Positions 29,335 to 45,010 of a DNA stretch of 64,000 nt are shown in pieces. The first letter of the stretch is position 1. The number at the start of each line of letters is the position of its first letter. The notes below the pieces were generated by a model. The model searched no databases and had not been told where the DNA came from. It saw only the letters and a program-made list of their open reading frames with translations. The position numbers and the translations under genes were made by a program. The DNA is from an uncultured Pelagibacteraceae bacterium (GTDB lineage Bacteria > Pseudomonadota > Alphaproteobacteria > Pelagibacterales > Pelagibacteraceae). Where the stretch lies: the NCBI GenBank assembly GCA_902558815.1, contig CACEFF010000001.1, positions 124,001 to 188,000 on the forward strand, given 5' to 3'.

Positions 29335-29589
29335 ATGGCAACAAAAAAAGCAGGTGGATCTTCTAGAAACGGACGAGATAGTGCCGGTCGTAGATTAGGT
29401 GTAAAAAAATATGGTGGTGAAACAGTTATACCTGGAAATATAATTGTAAGACAAAGGGGAACCAAAATATTCCCTGGACAAAATGTAGGAATGGGCAAAG
29501 ATCACTCCATTTTTTCAGTAATAAAAGGTAAAGTAGTTTTTAAAAAAACTAAATCAGATAGAACTTTTGTTTCAGTAAAACCCAATTAA
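29335..29589 (+). CDS. rpmA: 50S ribosomal protein L27
   Basis: [29 protein letters not shown]. Confidence 0.98.
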   Translation: MATKKAGGSSRNGRDSAGRRLGVKKYGGETVIPGNIIVRQRGTKIFPGQNVGMGKDHSIFSVIKGKVVFKKTKSDRTFVSVKPN

Positions 29590-29608
29590 TAGTACAACTT
29601 TAAACTAA

Positions 29609-31696
<2,088 letters not shown>

Positions 31697-31697
<1 letters not shown>

Positions 31698-32947
31698 TGA
31701 AAAATTTATTGATTAATATTGGTAAAAAATCAAAAAAAGCTTTTTCTAATCAAATAAATTCAAAGAAAAAGGATAAGATTTTAAAGGATTATTACCGATT
31801 AATTGAAAAAAATAAAAAGTTAATTTTAAATGAGAATAAAAAGGATATTAGGAATGCGTTAAAAAAAAAAATAAAGGATAATTTAATAAAAAGACTAATA
31901 TTAAATGATAAAAAAATATCAGATATCATTAATTCAATCAAAAAAATAATAAGATTGAAAGATCCAACAAATATTGTTCTAGAAAAATGGAAGAGACCGA
32001 ATGGTTTAAATATCTCTAAAGTATCAATTCCAATAGGAGTTATTGGAATAATTTATGAAAGTAGGCCAAATGTTACTTCTGATGTTGCTGCATTGTGTTT
32101 TAAATCCGGTAATCCAGTAATTTTAAAAGGTGGTTCAGAGGCATTTTATTCAAATCTTATACTCTCAAAACTCTTTAGAAAGTCTTTAAAAAGAAATAAA
32201 GTTGACGAGAATTTTATTCAATTTATCGACATCAAAAAAAGGACTGTAGTCGACTTTCTTTTAACTAAAATGAGCAGATTCATTGATGTAATTATTCCAA
32301 GAGGAGGGAGAGGTTTAGTCAAAAAAGTTCAAGATTTGTCAACAGTTCCAACTATTGGTCATTTGGAAGGAATCTGTCATTCTTATGTAGATAAAGACGC
32401 TAATCCTAAAATAGCTCAAAATGTTGTTTACAATGCAAAGTTAAGAAATACTGCAATTTGTGGTGCAACAGAAACAATATTATTACATAAACAAATTATA
32501 AAAAAAATTGGTAATTCTATTTTGAAAAGTTTAGAGAAGAGTGGATGTAAAATTATTGGAGACAGTAAAATAATGAAATTATATAAGGGTAACGTTAAAA
32601 AAGCCTCTAATAAAGATTGGTCTAAAGAATATTTATCCTCAGTTGTTTCAGTGAAATCAGTAAATAATTTAAATGAAGCAATAGCTCATATTAACAAATA
32701 TGGAACTATGCATACTGATTCAATCATCACAGAAAATAAAAAATCTGCAAAAAAATTTCTAAAGGAAACAAAAAGTTCCATTGCAATGCATAATACTTCT
32801 ACTCAATTTGCAGATGGAGGCGAATTTGGTTTTGGTGGAGAAGTTGGAATTTCAACAAATACACTTCCACCACGTGGGCCAGTTGGCTTAAATCAACTAG
32901 TTTCTTATAAATATCAAATAACTAGTAAAGGAAAAATAAGGAAATAA
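31697..32947 (+). CDS. proA: Glutamate-5-semialdehyde dehydrogenase
   Basis: IGVIGIIYESRPNVTSDVAALCFKSGNPVILKGGSEA, TDSIITENK, GEFGFGGEVGISTNTLPPRGPVGL. Confidence 0.95.
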
Positions 32948-32948
32948 T

Positions 32949-33470
32949 TTGAGCTTTAAAAAAAATAAAATTGGTATTCTTGGTGGAACTTTTGATCCTG
33001 CTCATAAAGGTCATTTAACAATTTCCAAAGAAGCTGTAAAAAGATTTATGTTAAAGGAGGTAATTTGGGCAATTACAAAAAAAAATCCTTTTAAAACAAA
33101 AAGTAATACAAATTTAAATACAAGAATAAAAAATTGTAAAAAAATTATCGGAAATAAAAGATATATAAAAGTGGGTTTTTATGAAAATATTATTAAATCA
33201 AATAGAACAATTAATTTGATTAACTTCTTTTCTAAAAAAAAAAAAAGTGAAATTTATTTTTTGATGGGGGCAGATAATCTAATTAATTTTCATAAATGGT
33301 ATAAATGGAAAACTATTTCACAGAAATGTAATATTATTGTCTTTGATCGTCATGGATATAAAAAAAAATCATTAAATTCAACTACATACAGAAGGCTAAA
33401 TAAGAAAAATTTGAAATTTATAGAATTTAATAAGGTCAATATTTCTTCTTCTCAATTGAGAAAAATTTGA
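32949..33470 (+). CDS. nadD: Nicotinate-nucleotide adenylyltransferase
   Basis: KIGILGGTFDPAHKGHLTIS, MGADNLINFHKWYKW, ISSSQLR. TTG start. Confidence 0.9.
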   Translation: MSFKKNKIGILGGTFDPAHKGHLTISKEAVKRFMLKEVIWAITKKNPFKTKSNTNLNTRIKNCKKIIGNKRYIKVGFYENIIKSNRTINLINFFSKKKKSEIYFLMGADNLINFHKWYKWKTISQKCNIIVFDRHGYKKKSLNSTTYRRLNKKNLKFIEFNKVNISSSQLRKI

Positions 33471-33487
33471 TAATCTTAAACCAATTA

Positions 33488-33838
33488 ATGGATAAAATTT
33501 CTAATCTTAAACAAATAGTAATCAACACACTAGACATAAACAAAGCACAAGACATAGTAAGCATTGATCTTAAAGACAAAAGTTCTATGGCTGATTTTAT
33601 GATAATTGCTAGCGGGACATCGTCTAGACATATACAATCTTTATCTGAGCAAGTTTTAGAAAAATTAAAAAATAATGGAGTAAAAGACTCTAGGATAGAG
33701 GGTAAAGATAGCAGTGAATGGAAGTTGGTAGATGGTATTGATTTAATTATTCATATATTTCATCCAGAAAAAAGAAAATTTTATGAGCTTGAAAAAATGT
33801 GGTCTGAATTAATACCTAAAGAAAAATTGATTATATGA
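33488..33838 (+). CDS. rsfS: Ribosome silencing factor RsfS
   Basis: AQDIVSIDLKDKSSMADFMIIASGTSSRHIQS, EGKDSSEWKLVDGIDLIIHIF. Confidence 0.93.
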   Translation: MDKISNLKQIVINTLDINKAQDIVSIDLKDKSSMADFMIIASGTSSRHIQSLSEQVLEKLKNNGVKDSRIEGKDSSEWKLVDGIDLIIHIFHPEKRKFYELEKMWSELIPKEKLII

Positions 33839-34971
33839 TTAATAAATGTTTAACAGTATTATTATTAATTTTCACATATTTTATTTCCAATGCTCACTCC
33901 TCTGAAAATAATATTTATAAAAAAATTGATTTATTTGGAGAGGTCCTTGAAAAGATAAATAAAGAATATGTAGATGAGATAAATCAATCTGAAAGTATGG
34001 ACTCTGCAATAAATGGACTTCTTCAGTCATTAGATCCTTATTCAGCTTACATGTCACCTGAAATTTTTAATGAAATGCAAACTGAAACAAGTGGTGAATT
34101 TGGAGGATTAGGAATTGAAGTGGGTATGGAGTCAGGAGTTGTTAAAGTAATTTCTCCTATAGATGACACTCCAGCATCTAAAGCAGGTATTAAGGCGGGG
34201 GATTACATTGTTAAAATAGATAATACTCAGGTTCAAGGAAAATCTTTAAGTGAGGCAGTAGATTTGATGCGAGGTCCAGTTGGTTCTGGAATTGAATTGA
34301 CTATAAGAAGACGAGGAGAAAAGAAAGCACTAGTTTTTAATATAATAAGAGAAGTAATTCAAATTAAATCTGTCAAAGCAGATCTTTTGGAAAAAAATAT
34401 TGGATATGTTAGATTAACATCATTTAATGAAAATAGTGGTAAACAAATTGAGAGAGAAATAAAAAAATTGGAAAAAAATGATTCTGTAGAGTCATATATT
34501 TTAGATTTAAGAAATAATCCAGGCGGTTTGCTTTCTCAAGCAATAAAAATTTCAGATTTTTTTTTAGAAAATGGGGAAATAGTATCTACCAAAAGTAGAA
34601 AGGCATCTGAAAATAGAAAATGGTTTGCTAAAGCAGGCGACCTAACAAATGGTAAAAGATTAATTGTTTTAATTAATTATGGTTCAGCTTCAGCCTCAGA
34701 AATTGTAGCAGGTGCTTTAAAAGATCATAAAAGAGCAATTTTATTAGGAGAAAATAGTTATGGAAAAGGTTCTGTACAATCAATAATTCCTTTAAAAAAT
34801 AATGGCGCAATCAGATTAACTGTTGCTAAATATTACTTACCCTCTGGAAAATCTATTTCTGAAATTGGTGTATCACCTGATATAGAAATTGGTGAAGAAA
34901 ATGAGGACTTTAGAATAAAAACTGATACAGATAATCAATTAGATTACGCTATTAAACTTCTTAACGGTTAA
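33835..34971 (+). CDS. ctpA: C-terminal processing peptidase (S41, PDZ)
   Basis: Signal-peptide-like N-terminus, PDZ, LRNNPGGLLSQAIKISDFFL, NYGSASASEIVAGALKDHKRA, GENSYGKGSVQ. Confidence 0.93.
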   Translation: MINKCLTVLLLIFTYFISNAHSSENNIYKKIDLFGEVLEKINKEYVDEINQSESMDSAINGLLQSLDPYSAYMSPEIFNEMQTETSGEFGGLGIEVGMESGVVKVISPIDDTPASKAGIKAGDYIVKIDNTQVQGKSLSEAVDLMRGPVGSGIELTIRRRGEKKALVFNIIREVIQIKSVKADLLEKNIGYVRLTSFNENSGKQIEREIKKLEKNDSVESYILDLRNNPGGLLSQAIKISDFFLENGEIVSTKSRKASENRKWFAKAGDLTNGKRLIVLINYGSASASEIVAGALKDHKRAILLGENSYGKGSVQSIIPLKNNGAIRLTVAKYYLPSGKSISEIGVSPDIEIGEENEDFRIKTDTDNQLDYAIKLLNG

Positions 34972-34972
34972 C

Positions 34973-35449
34973 ATGAAAGAAAGATTTAAACATTTACCAC
35001 TCAGAAGTGGAGTAGGTATAATTGTCTTAAATAATGAAAATAAAGTTTTTGTTGCTAAAAGAATTGATAATCCAAAAAATTTTTGGCAAATGCCTCAGGG
35101 TGGTGTAGATGAAGGAGAAGATTTTTTGACTGCAGCCTATAGAGAATTAGAGGAAGAAACTAGTATAAAAAAAGTGGAAATGATTAAAGAAATTGACGGA
35201 ACAATTACCTACGAACTTCCAGATCATTTGTTGGGTATTATATGGAAAGGTAAGTATAAAGGACAAAAACAAAAATGGTTTTTAATGAGATTTTTAGGAG
35301 ATGATGAGGAGATTAATATCAAAACAAATAAGCCTGAATTTTTAGAATGGAAGTGGATAGATTTAGATAGTCTGACTGAGGTAGTAGTCGACTTCAAATT
35401 TCATGTATATAAAGAACTTAAAGAAAAAATAAAAAAAATAATTAATTAA
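34973..35449 (+). CDS. rppH: RNA pyrophosphohydrolase (Nudix)
   Basis: WQMPQGGVDEGEDFLTAAYRELEEETSI Nudix box; GIIWKGKYKGQKQKWFLMRF. Confidence 0.92.
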   Translation: MKERFKHLPLRSGVGIIVLNNENKVFVAKRIDNPKNFWQMPQGGVDEGEDFLTAAYRELEEETSIKKVEMIKEIDGTITYELPDHLLGIIWKGKYKGQKQKWFLMRFLGDDEEINIKTNKPEFLEWKWIDLDSLTEVVVDFKFHVYKELKEKIKKIIN

Positions 35450-35833
35450 GAGATTTTAAGACTTCAATCTTTTGATCTATTAAATATTTTGTTTGATCAT
35501 TTGCTTCTGATTTACTAGCTTCCTCCTCAGCTAATTTAAGTAAATCTTGTAGCTTATTTTTTTCTATTTCATTCAAATTAAAAATAGAGCTAGTTAAGAT
35601 AGATAAATCGTTATTTTTAAATTCAACTATTCCATCCTCAACATAGAACTTATCTTCTCCAGATTTTGAATGGATTGTAACTATACCTGGCTTTAAAAAA
35701 GAAATAATTGAGATATGATCCTTTAATATTCCCATTTCGCCTTCAAAAGCTGGAACTACAACTTCTATTACATCCTCTTTTGAAAGATAAGATTTTTCAG
35801 GATTAACTATTTCAACTTTAAATTCTTCACTCA

Positions 35834-35834
<1 letters not shown>
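35442..35834 (-). CDS. atpC: ATP synthase epsilon subunit
   Basis: F1 epsilon fold, VVVPAFEGEMGILKDH; operon context. Confidence 0.93.
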
Positions 35835-38127
<2,293 letters not shown>

Positions 38128-38133
38128 ATCGTA

Positions 38134-39669
38134 TTAAGATTTAAAAGTTCCTTTCAATTGAGTAATTACTTCAATAAGCATTTTCTCTTTATCATCGTCA
38201 AGTTTACCTGAATTTTGAATTCCCTCTATTATTTCAGGTTTCTCTGATTTACATTTCTCAATAATCTTGCTCTCAAATTCAGAAACATCTTTTAATTCGA
38301 TATCATCAAGATAACCTTTTACACCACAGAAAACAGATACTACTTGTTCTGCTACAGTCAGTGGTGAATATTGTTTTTGTTTTAAGAGTTCAGTTAATTT
38401 AGAACCTCTGTTTAAAAGTTGTTGAGTAGAGGCATCTAAATCAGATCCAAATTGAGCAAATGCTGCCATCTCCCTATATTGGGCTAATTCTAATTTCATT
38501 GATCCAGAAACTTTTTTCATCGCTTTTGTTTGAGCCGATGATCCAACTCTAGATACTGACAAACCAACGTTAATTGCTGGTCTGATACCTTGGTTAAATA
38601 GTTCAGTTTCTAAGAAAATTTGGCCATCTGTAATTGAAATTACATTGGTAGGAATAAATGCGGATACATCTCCGCCTTGCGTTTCAATAATTGGAAGAGC
38701 TGTTAATGATCCACCACCATGTTCATCACTTAATTTTGCAGCTCTTTCAAGTAATCTGCTATGTAAGTAGAACACATCTCCTGGATAAGCTTCACGCCCT
38801 GGAGGTCTTCTTAATAGAAGAGACATTTGTCTATACGCAACTGCTTGCTTAGATAAATCATCGTAGATAATCAATGCGTGCATTCCATTGTCTCTAAAGT
38901 ATTCACCCATAGCACATCCTGTATATGGTGCTAAAAATTGTAATGGTGCTGAATCGGATGCCGTAGCAGCAACAATAGTTGTGTATTCCATTGCACCTGC
39001 TTCTTCTAGTGTTTTTTGAATTTGTCTAACTGTTGATCTTTTTTGTCCAACAGCAACATATATGCAATATAATTTTTGTTTTTCGTCACCAGACTCATTT
39101 ATTTTTTTTTGGTTAATAATTGCATCTACAGCAACAGCAGTTTTTCCAGTTTGTCTATCACCAATAATCAGTTCCCTTTGACCTCTTCCAATTGGAACCA
39201 AGCTATCAATTGATTTTAATCCAGTTTGCATTGGTTCACTAACTGATTGACGAGGAATAATTCCTGGTGCTTTTACTTCTACTCTAGTTTTTTTAACACT
39301 TTTATCTAATGGCCCCTTTCCATCAATAGGATTTCCTAAACCATCAACTACTCTTCCTAATAATTCTTTTCCAACAGGAGTATCAACAATACTCCCAGTT
39401 CTTTTTACTACATCACCCTCTTTTATATTTCTATCGTCACCAAAAATTACAACACCGACATTTTCACTTTCTAAATTAAGAGCCATCCCTTTTGAACCAT
39501 CTGCAAATTCTACCATTTCACCAGCCTGTACGTTATCTAGGCCATAAATTCTCGCAATACCATCTCCTACAGACAAAACTTGTCCAACTTCTGTGACTTC
39601 AGCTTTATCACCAAAATTTTTAATTTGTTCTTTTAATATCTTTGTAACTTCTGAAGGATTAATTTCCAT
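38134..39669 (-). CDS. atpA: ATP synthase alpha subunit
   Basis: [30 protein letters not shown]. Confidence 0.98.
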   Translation of the reverse strand: MEINPSEVTKILKEQIKNFGDKAEVTEVGQVLSVGDGIARIYGLDNVQAGEMVEFADGSKGMALNLESENVGVVIFGDDRNIKEGDVVKRTGSIVDTPVGKELLGRVVDGLGNPIDGKGPLDKSVKKTRVEVKAPGIIPRQSVSEPMQTGLKSIDSLVPIGRGQRELIIGDRQTGKTAVAVDAIINQKKINESGDEKQKLYCIYVAVGQKRSTVRQIQKTLEEAGAMEYTTIVAATASDSAPLQFLAPYTGCAMGEYFRDNGMHALIIYDDLSKQAVAYRQMSLLLRRPPGREAYPGDVFYLHSRLLERAAKLSDEHGGGSLTALPIIETQGGDVSAFIPTNVISITDGQIFLETELFNQGIRPAINVGLSVSRVGSSAQTKAMKKVSGSMKLELAQYREMAAFAQFGSDLDASTQQLLNRGSKLTELLKQKQYSPLTVAEQVVSVFCGVKGYLDDIELKDVSEFESKIIEKCKSEKPEIIEGIQNSGKLDDDKEKMLIEVITQLKGTFKS

Positions 39670-40227
39670 TTATGCCTCTATCATTCTGTTTTCGATTTGT
39701 TGTAATTTATTTTTAATTGAGGTATCAACCATAGTACTTCCGACTTGCACTACTAAACCTCCTATTAAACTTTCATCATGTTTATAGTTTAATTTTATTT
39801 TTGAGCTAAAATTTTTAGTTAATAACTCTGTAATTTTTGTTATTTCAACACTTGATAAATTTTTTGCAGATTTTAATTCAGCTTTAAGTTCACCTCTTTT
39901 TATTGAACAAGTCTCAATAAAATTTTCAAGAATACTCTTAATATAAAAGAAACGTCTTTTTTTAATTAAAAAATTTAAAAAATTTTTAAATAATGTTTCA
40001 AATTTATTTTTTTCTACGATTATGTTTATCACCTTTGATAGGTCTTCTTGGTTAATAGTTGGATCTTTAATTAAATTATAAAAATCATCGCATTGATTTA
40101 TTAAATTAAGTATAGATAGAGATTGATCCTCTATCTGACTTAATAAATTATTTTCCTCTGAGAGTTCAAAGAGTGCTAGAGAGTACCTTTTAGCTGATGT
40201 AATTGAAAATTCTGTGTTTTTGCTCAA
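39670..40227 (-). CDS. atpH: ATP synthase delta subunit
   Basis: AKRYSLALFELSEE...; DESLIGGLVVQVGSTMVDTSIKNKLQQI. TTG start. Confidence 0.93.
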   Translation of the reverse strand: MSKNTEFSITSAKRYSLALFELSEENNLLSQIEDQSLSILNLINQCDDFYNLIKDPTINQEDLSKVINIIVEKNKFETLFKNFLNFLIKKRRFFYIKSILENFIETCSIKRGELKAELKSAKNLSSVEITKITELLTKNFSSKIKLNYKHDESLIGGLVVQVGSTMVDTSIKNKLQQIENRMIEA

Positions 40228-40313
40228 CTTGGATCCTATGTATTATTGAAGATTATTTAAAAATCCCGATTTAATTAACATATGACCATTATGTCTTCAA
40301 GTAGCACATTCGA

Positions 40314-40328
40314 TAAAAAGTAGCTTTT
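40314..40328 (-). terminator. Possible weak A/T hairpin AAAAAG-CTA-CTTTTT just downstream of priA
   Basis: Small inverted repeat in the 108-bp priA-atpH gap (minus strand); approximate coordinates. Confidence 0.25.
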
Positions 40329-40335
40329 TAAAGGG

Positions 40336-42291
40336 TTAATTGAAGTTTATTGGATCAACATCAACTGAAAGTTTTATTCCTGGTTGAAATTTATAGTTTG
40401 GAATCGCTACAGCTAACGAATTCTGTAATTTTAATGTTTTTGCTCCTCTAATTAACAACCTAATTCTATATCTTTTTTTTAATCTAAATATTGGGGCATT
40501 AACAGGACCTAAAATTTTTCCCGTTAATCTATTTTCTATAAAAGTTTTAAATTTGTAAGCCTCTTTTTCTAATTTTGTCTCATTGTCCCCAGTTAATATT
40601 AATGAAATAAACCTTTGATATGGTGGAAGTTTATTTTTTTTTCTAATATCTAGCTCTCTATCTAAGAAGATATCAGGATTCCTATTAGTTAAATCCAAAA
40701 TCATTTTGTGATTATTATTTAAAGTCTGAAAATATACTGTTGCAGGTTTGCCTGCTCGTCCTGCTCTTCCGGAAAGTTGATGATATAATTGTAAGTTTTT
40801 TTCAGCTCCTCTCAAATCATGTCCATGTAAAGAAAGATCAATATCAACTACTACAATACAATTTAAGTTTGGAAAATGAAAACCTTTTGAAATTAATTGT
40901 GTACCAACTAAAATTTGAACCTGATTATTAATTATTTTTTCTAATTTAATAACAGAGTCTTTTTTGTTCATAGTGTCGCTTGAAAAAATTTCTATTTTCT
41001 TTAACGGAAATTTTTTTTTTACTTCCTCAGATATTCTTTCAACTCCTGGACCACTGAAAATAATTTCACAGTCTCCATCTTTCGTACAGGTTCTTTTCAG
41101 AGATGTTTTGAAACCACAATAGTGACACAACAAATTATTCTTATTTTTATGGTAAACTAAATTAATTGAGCAGTTAGGACATGAATAACTATTAAAACAT
41201 TTACTACAAAGCACATGTGGAGAAAATCCTCTCCGATTTAAAAAAAATAATACTTGATCATCTTTATCGAGATGAAAATTTACTTTTTCAATAATCTTTT
41301 TTGAAAGCCATGACTGTTTTTCTAATTTAGTTTCATTGAGGTTAATTATTTCATAATTTGGTAAAGATGCATTTTGATAACGTTTTTCTAATCTAGAAAT
41401 ACTATATTTACCTTTTTTCACGTTTTCAAAAGTTTCAATCGATGGAACGGCCGTTATTAAATTAATAGGAATATTTTCAAACGATGCTCTTGAGATTGCC
41501 ATATCTCTTGCATTGTAAGTGATACCTTCGTCTTGCTTATATGATTGATCATGTTCTTCATCTATAATAATTAGACCTAATTTTTTAAATGGCAAAAATA
41601 ACGCTGATCTTGCTCCTATTACAACTTTAATTTCACCATTTGAAACACCACTCCAAATAACTTCTTTCTTTTTTTTTGAAATACCAGAGTGCCAGACTGC
41701 TGGTGTAATTCCAAAAAATTCTAAAAACTTTTTTTCAAACTGAGTTGTTAAACCTATTTCAGGTAGCAGTATTAAACCCTGAAAATTTTTATTTATAATT
41801 TCTTTTAAAGCTGAAAAATAAACAATAGTTTTCCCTGAACCTGTTGTGCCTTGAAGAACATGAACTCTGAATTTTTCGTTAGAAATATTCATTTTTTTTA
41901 GAGATTTTTTTTGTTCTTCTGAAAGTTTAATTTTACTTGTTCTAATATTAGTATTGAAAGTCTTGAAAACATCTTTTTGAAACTTTTCTATAGCATTACT
42001 GCTTAATAAAACCAATTTCAGAGCCATTCCTTTTGGAATTATATTATATTCAGCAAACCAATTAAGAAATTTTATGGTTGTTTTTTTTAGTGGAGTTACA
42101 TTTAATTTTTTTGAAACAGTCTTAAGTTTAAAATTTTTATTATTTTTTTTTTCAAATTCGTCCCAAACAACTCCTGTGATTTTGGATTTTCCAAAAGGTA
42201 CCACCACATAATCCCCTACTTTTAAATTTAAATCACTTTCATAAGTAAAAGGATGATTGAAGATGTTAGGTAATAGAATCGGAAATTTCAT
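40336..42291 (-). CDS. priA: Primosomal protein N' (replication restart helicase)
   Basis: LQGTTGSGKTIVYFSAL, IIDEEHDQSYKQDE, zinc-finger cysteines, SGRAGRAGKPATVYFQT. Confidence 0.96.
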   Translation of the reverse strand: MKFPILLPNIFNHPFTYESDLNLKVGDYVVVPFGKSKITGVVWDEFEKKNNKNFKLKTVSKKLNVTPLKKTTIKFLNWFAEYNIIPKGMALKLVLLSSNAIEKFQKDVFKTFNTNIRTSKIKLSEEQKKSLKKMNISNEKFRVHVLQGTTGSGKTIVYFSALKEIINKNFQGLILLPEIGLTTQFEKKFLEFFGITPAVWHSGISKKKKEVIWSGVSNGEIKVVIGARSALFLPFKKLGLIIIDEEHDQSYKQDEGITYNARDMAISRASFENIPINLITAVPSIETFENVKKGKYSISRLEKRYQNASLPNYEIINLNETKLEKQSWLSKKIIEKVNFHLDKDDQVLFFLNRRGFSPHVLCSKCFNSYSCPNCSINLVYHKNKNNLLCHYCGFKTSLKRTCTKDGDCEIIFSGPGVERISEEVKKKFPLKKIEIFSSDTMNKKDSVIKLEKIINNQVQILVGTQLISKGFHFPNLNCIVVVDIDLSLHGHDLRGAEKNLQLYHQLSGRAGRAGKPATVYFQTLNNNHKMILDLTNRNPDIFLDRELDIRKKNKLPPYQRFISLILTGDNETKLEKEAYKFKTFIENRLTGKILGPVNAPIFRLKKRYRIRLLIRGAKTLKLQNSLAVAIPNYKFQPGIKLSVDVDPINFN

Positions 42292-42313
42292 ATTTTAATA
42301 ATATGAAAATTTT

Positions 42314-43717
42314 TTAAGAGTGTATTGCTCTTTTATCTACAGATAATGCTGCTTCTTTGACTGCCTCAGAGAAAGTAGGATGAGCATGACATGTTCTAGC
42401 TATATCCTCTGCACTAGCCCCAAATTCCATTGCGACCCCTATTTCTGCTATTAATTCTCCAGCGTGTGGACCAATTAAGTGAGCTCCTAAAACTTTATCG
42501 GTTTTTTCATCTGCTAAAATTTTTACAAATCCCTCGGCATCATCTATGGCTTTTGCTCTAGAATTTGCCATAAAAGAAAATTTACCAATTTTATATTTAA
42601 TATTTAACTCTTTTAATTGCTCCTCTGTTTTTCCAATAGAAGCAACCTCGGGAGTTGTATAAACAACTCCTGGAATAGTATCATAATTTACATGACCTGA
42701 CTGACCAACAATATTTTCTGCTACAGCAATACCTTCATCTTCAGCTTTGTGTGCCAACATTGGCCCTGCTATAACGTCTCCAATAGCATAAATATGCTCT
42801 TGATTGGTTTTAAAGTGTTTGTCAGTTTTAATTCTCTTTTTTTCATCTAGCTCAATACCAACATTTTCTAAATTCAAACCACTTGTATTTGGCTTTCTTC
42901 CTACTGAAACTAAAACAATATCAGTACTAAAATCTTTTTTGTTTCCCTCTTTATCTTTTGTGGAAACTATTGCTCCACTATTGCTTTTTTTAATCTGTTC
43001 TACTTTATGCTGCATATGAAAATTTATTCCTTGTTTTTTCAAAATCTTCATAAATTCATTTGAGATCTCTTTATCCATGCCTGGTGTGATATGATCTAAA
43101 AACTCAATTACATGAACTTCGGTACCTAACCTTGACCAAACTGACCCCATCTCTAAACCAATATAACCTCCTCCAACCACAACCATTTTTTTTGGGACAT
43201 GTTCAAATTTCAATGCACCAGTTGAAGAAACAATAATTTTTTCATCAAATTCAATTCCTGGTAAAGAAACTGGTACTGAACCTGTTGCAATTACAATTTT
43301 ATCTGCCTTTATTAATGTCTCTTTTTTATTTTCATTTTCTTTAATCAAAATTTCATTTTTTGATTTAAAACTTCCAGTTCCCTTAAAATAAGTTACTTTA
43401 TTTTTCTTCAATAAAAATTCTACTCCCTTAGTTAAAACTGTAACTGCCTTATCTTTATTTTTCATCATTTTTGACAAATTTAATTTTATTTCTCCTACTT
43501 CAATTCCTTTATTTGATAAATTTTTAGCTTTATGGAATTCTTCAGATAAATTTAATAGGCTTTTAGATGGTATACAGCCTATATTTAAACAAGTTCCACC
43601 TAATGAACCTCTAGACTCTATGCATGCAGTTTTTAGACCTAATTGTGAGAGTCTAATTGCACATACATAGCCTCCCGGACCTCCACCAATAACTACTGCT
43701 TGAAATTTATTTGTCAT
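42314..43717 (-). CDS. lpdA: Dihydrolipoyl dehydrogenase
   Basis: GGTCLNIGCIPSKSLLN, GGGYIGLEMGSVW, CHAHPTFSEAVKEAAL. Confidence 0.97.
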   Translation of the reverse strand: MTNKFQAVVIGGGPGGYVCAIRLSQLGLKTACIESRGSLGGTCLNIGCIPSKSLLNLSEEFHKAKNLSNKGIEVGEIKLNLSKMMKNKDKAVTVLTKGVEFLLKKNKVTYFKGTGSFKSKNEILIKENENKKETLIKADKIVIATGSVPVSLPGIEFDEKIIVSSTGALKFEHVPKKMVVVGGGYIGLEMGSVWSRLGTEVHVIEFLDHITPGMDKEISNEFMKILKKQGINFHMQHKVEQIKKSNSGAIVSTKDKEGNKKDFSTDIVLVSVGRKPNTSGLNLENVGIELDEKKRIKTDKHFKTNQEHIYAIGDVIAGPMLAHKAEDEGIAVAENIVGQSGHVNYDTIPGVVYTTPEVASIGKTEEQLKELNIKYKIGKFSFMANSRAKAIDDAEGFVKILADEKTDKVLGAHLIGPHAGELIAEIGVAMEFGASAEDIARTCHAHPTFSEAVKEAALSVDKRAIHS

Positions 43718-45004
43718 TTAAATATCCAAAAATAACCTTCTAGGATCTTCTAAATTTTCTTTAATCATCTTTAAAAATGAAACTGACTCTTTTCCATCAA
43801 TAATTCTATGATCATATGATAAAGCTAAGTACATAATAGGCCTTATTTTAACTTCACCATCCACTACTACAGGTCTATCAACAATATTATGCATACCTAA
43901 TACTCCGGACTGGGGTAAATTTAAAATTGGAGTTGATAACATTGAGCCATAAACTCCTCCGTTGCTTATAGTAAATGTGCCTCCTTGAAGATCTTCTATA
44001 GTAAGTTTTCCATTTTTTGCTTTTTCAGAAATTTCTTTAATATTTTTTTCTATATCTGCAAAAGATAATTCATCAGCATTTTTTAAAACGGGAACAACCA
44101 AACCTTTGTCAGTACCAACAGCAAAACTTATATTATAATAATTTTTATAAACTATTGTATCACTTTCAATTTCAGCATTTACAGCAGGGAAATTTTTTAA
44201 AGCAACTACACATGCTTTGACAAAAAAGGACATAAAACCTAGTTTAATCCCGTATCTGTCTTGAAAATCATCTTGATTTTCTTTTCTCATCTGCATGACA
44301 TTTGCCATGTCAACTTCATTAAAAGTGGTTAACAATGCAGCATTTTCTTGAGCTTGTTTTAATCTCTTAGCAATCGTCTGTCTCAACCTGGTCATTTTAA
44401 TTCTTTCCTCTTGACCATGTTTAATTTTTCTTTCTGATGGGGGAGGATTAACACCCATTAAATTAATTAAATCTCCTTTTAAAATTCTTCCATCTTTCCC
44501 AGATCCTTTAATTGATTTTAAATCAATTTTCTTTTCATCAACTATCTTTCTAACAGCTGGAGATAAAGTTTGATTAATATTTAAATTTCCATCTTCTTTT
44601 TTTTCTTGAATTTCATCAGTTAAAACTAAGGGTTTTTCATCTATTTCCTCTTCTTTTTTGTCAAAAATTTCAGGTTCTTCTTTTTGGGTTTCTAATTTTA
44701 TTATGTTGTTTTCTTCAATTTTTGGATTAATCTTTTTTATCTCTTCAGTCTTAGTCTGTTCTTTACCATTACCAGATACTGTGCCCAGTAAAGCTCCAAC
44801 CTCAACTACTGAGCCGTCTTTTGAATTTATTTTAGTTAGAGTTCCTGAAACTGGGGAAGGAACTTCTAAATTTACTTTATCGGTTTCTAATTCAACTATT
44901 GGCTCATCTACCTCTACAGTTTCCCCCTCAATTTTTAACCATTTAGAAACAGTTGCTTCGGTAATACTCTCACCAAGCACTGGAACTATAATTTTTTCAC
45001 TCAT
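43718..45004 (-). CDS. sucB: 2-oxoglutarate dehydrogenase E2 (dihydrolipoyl succinyltransferase)
   Basis: Lipoyl domain [15 protein letters not shown]3-binding, catalytic [16 protein letters not shown]. Confidence 0.96.
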   Translation of the reverse strand: MSEKIIVPVLGESITEATVSKWLKIEGETVEVDEPIVELETDKVNLEVPSPVSGTLTKINSKDGSVVEVGALLGTVSGNGKEQTKTEEIKKINPKIEENNIIKLETQKEEPEIFDKKEEEIDEKPLVLTDEIQEKKEDGNLNINQTLSPAVRKIVDEKKIDLKSIKGSGKDGRILKGDLINLMGVNPPPSERKIKHGQEERIKMTRLRQTIAKRLKQAQENAALLTTFNEVDMANVMQMRKENQDDFQDRYGIKLGFMSFFVKACVVALKNFPAVNAEIESDTIVYKNYYNISFAVGTDKGLVVPVLKNADELSFADIEKNIKEISEKAKNGKLTIEDLQGGTFTISNGGVYGSMLSTPILNLPQSGVLGMHNIVDRPVVVDGEVKIRPIMYLALSYDHRIIDGKESVSFLKMIKENLEDPRRLFLDI

Positions 45005-45010
45005 TATAAA

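Noticed and set aside
40228-40335. tRNA or small RNA gene in the priA-atpH gap
   Set aside because: No cloverleaf or T-loop (GGTTCGAAT-like) signature; only short A/T hairpins and a 7-bp inverted repeat.
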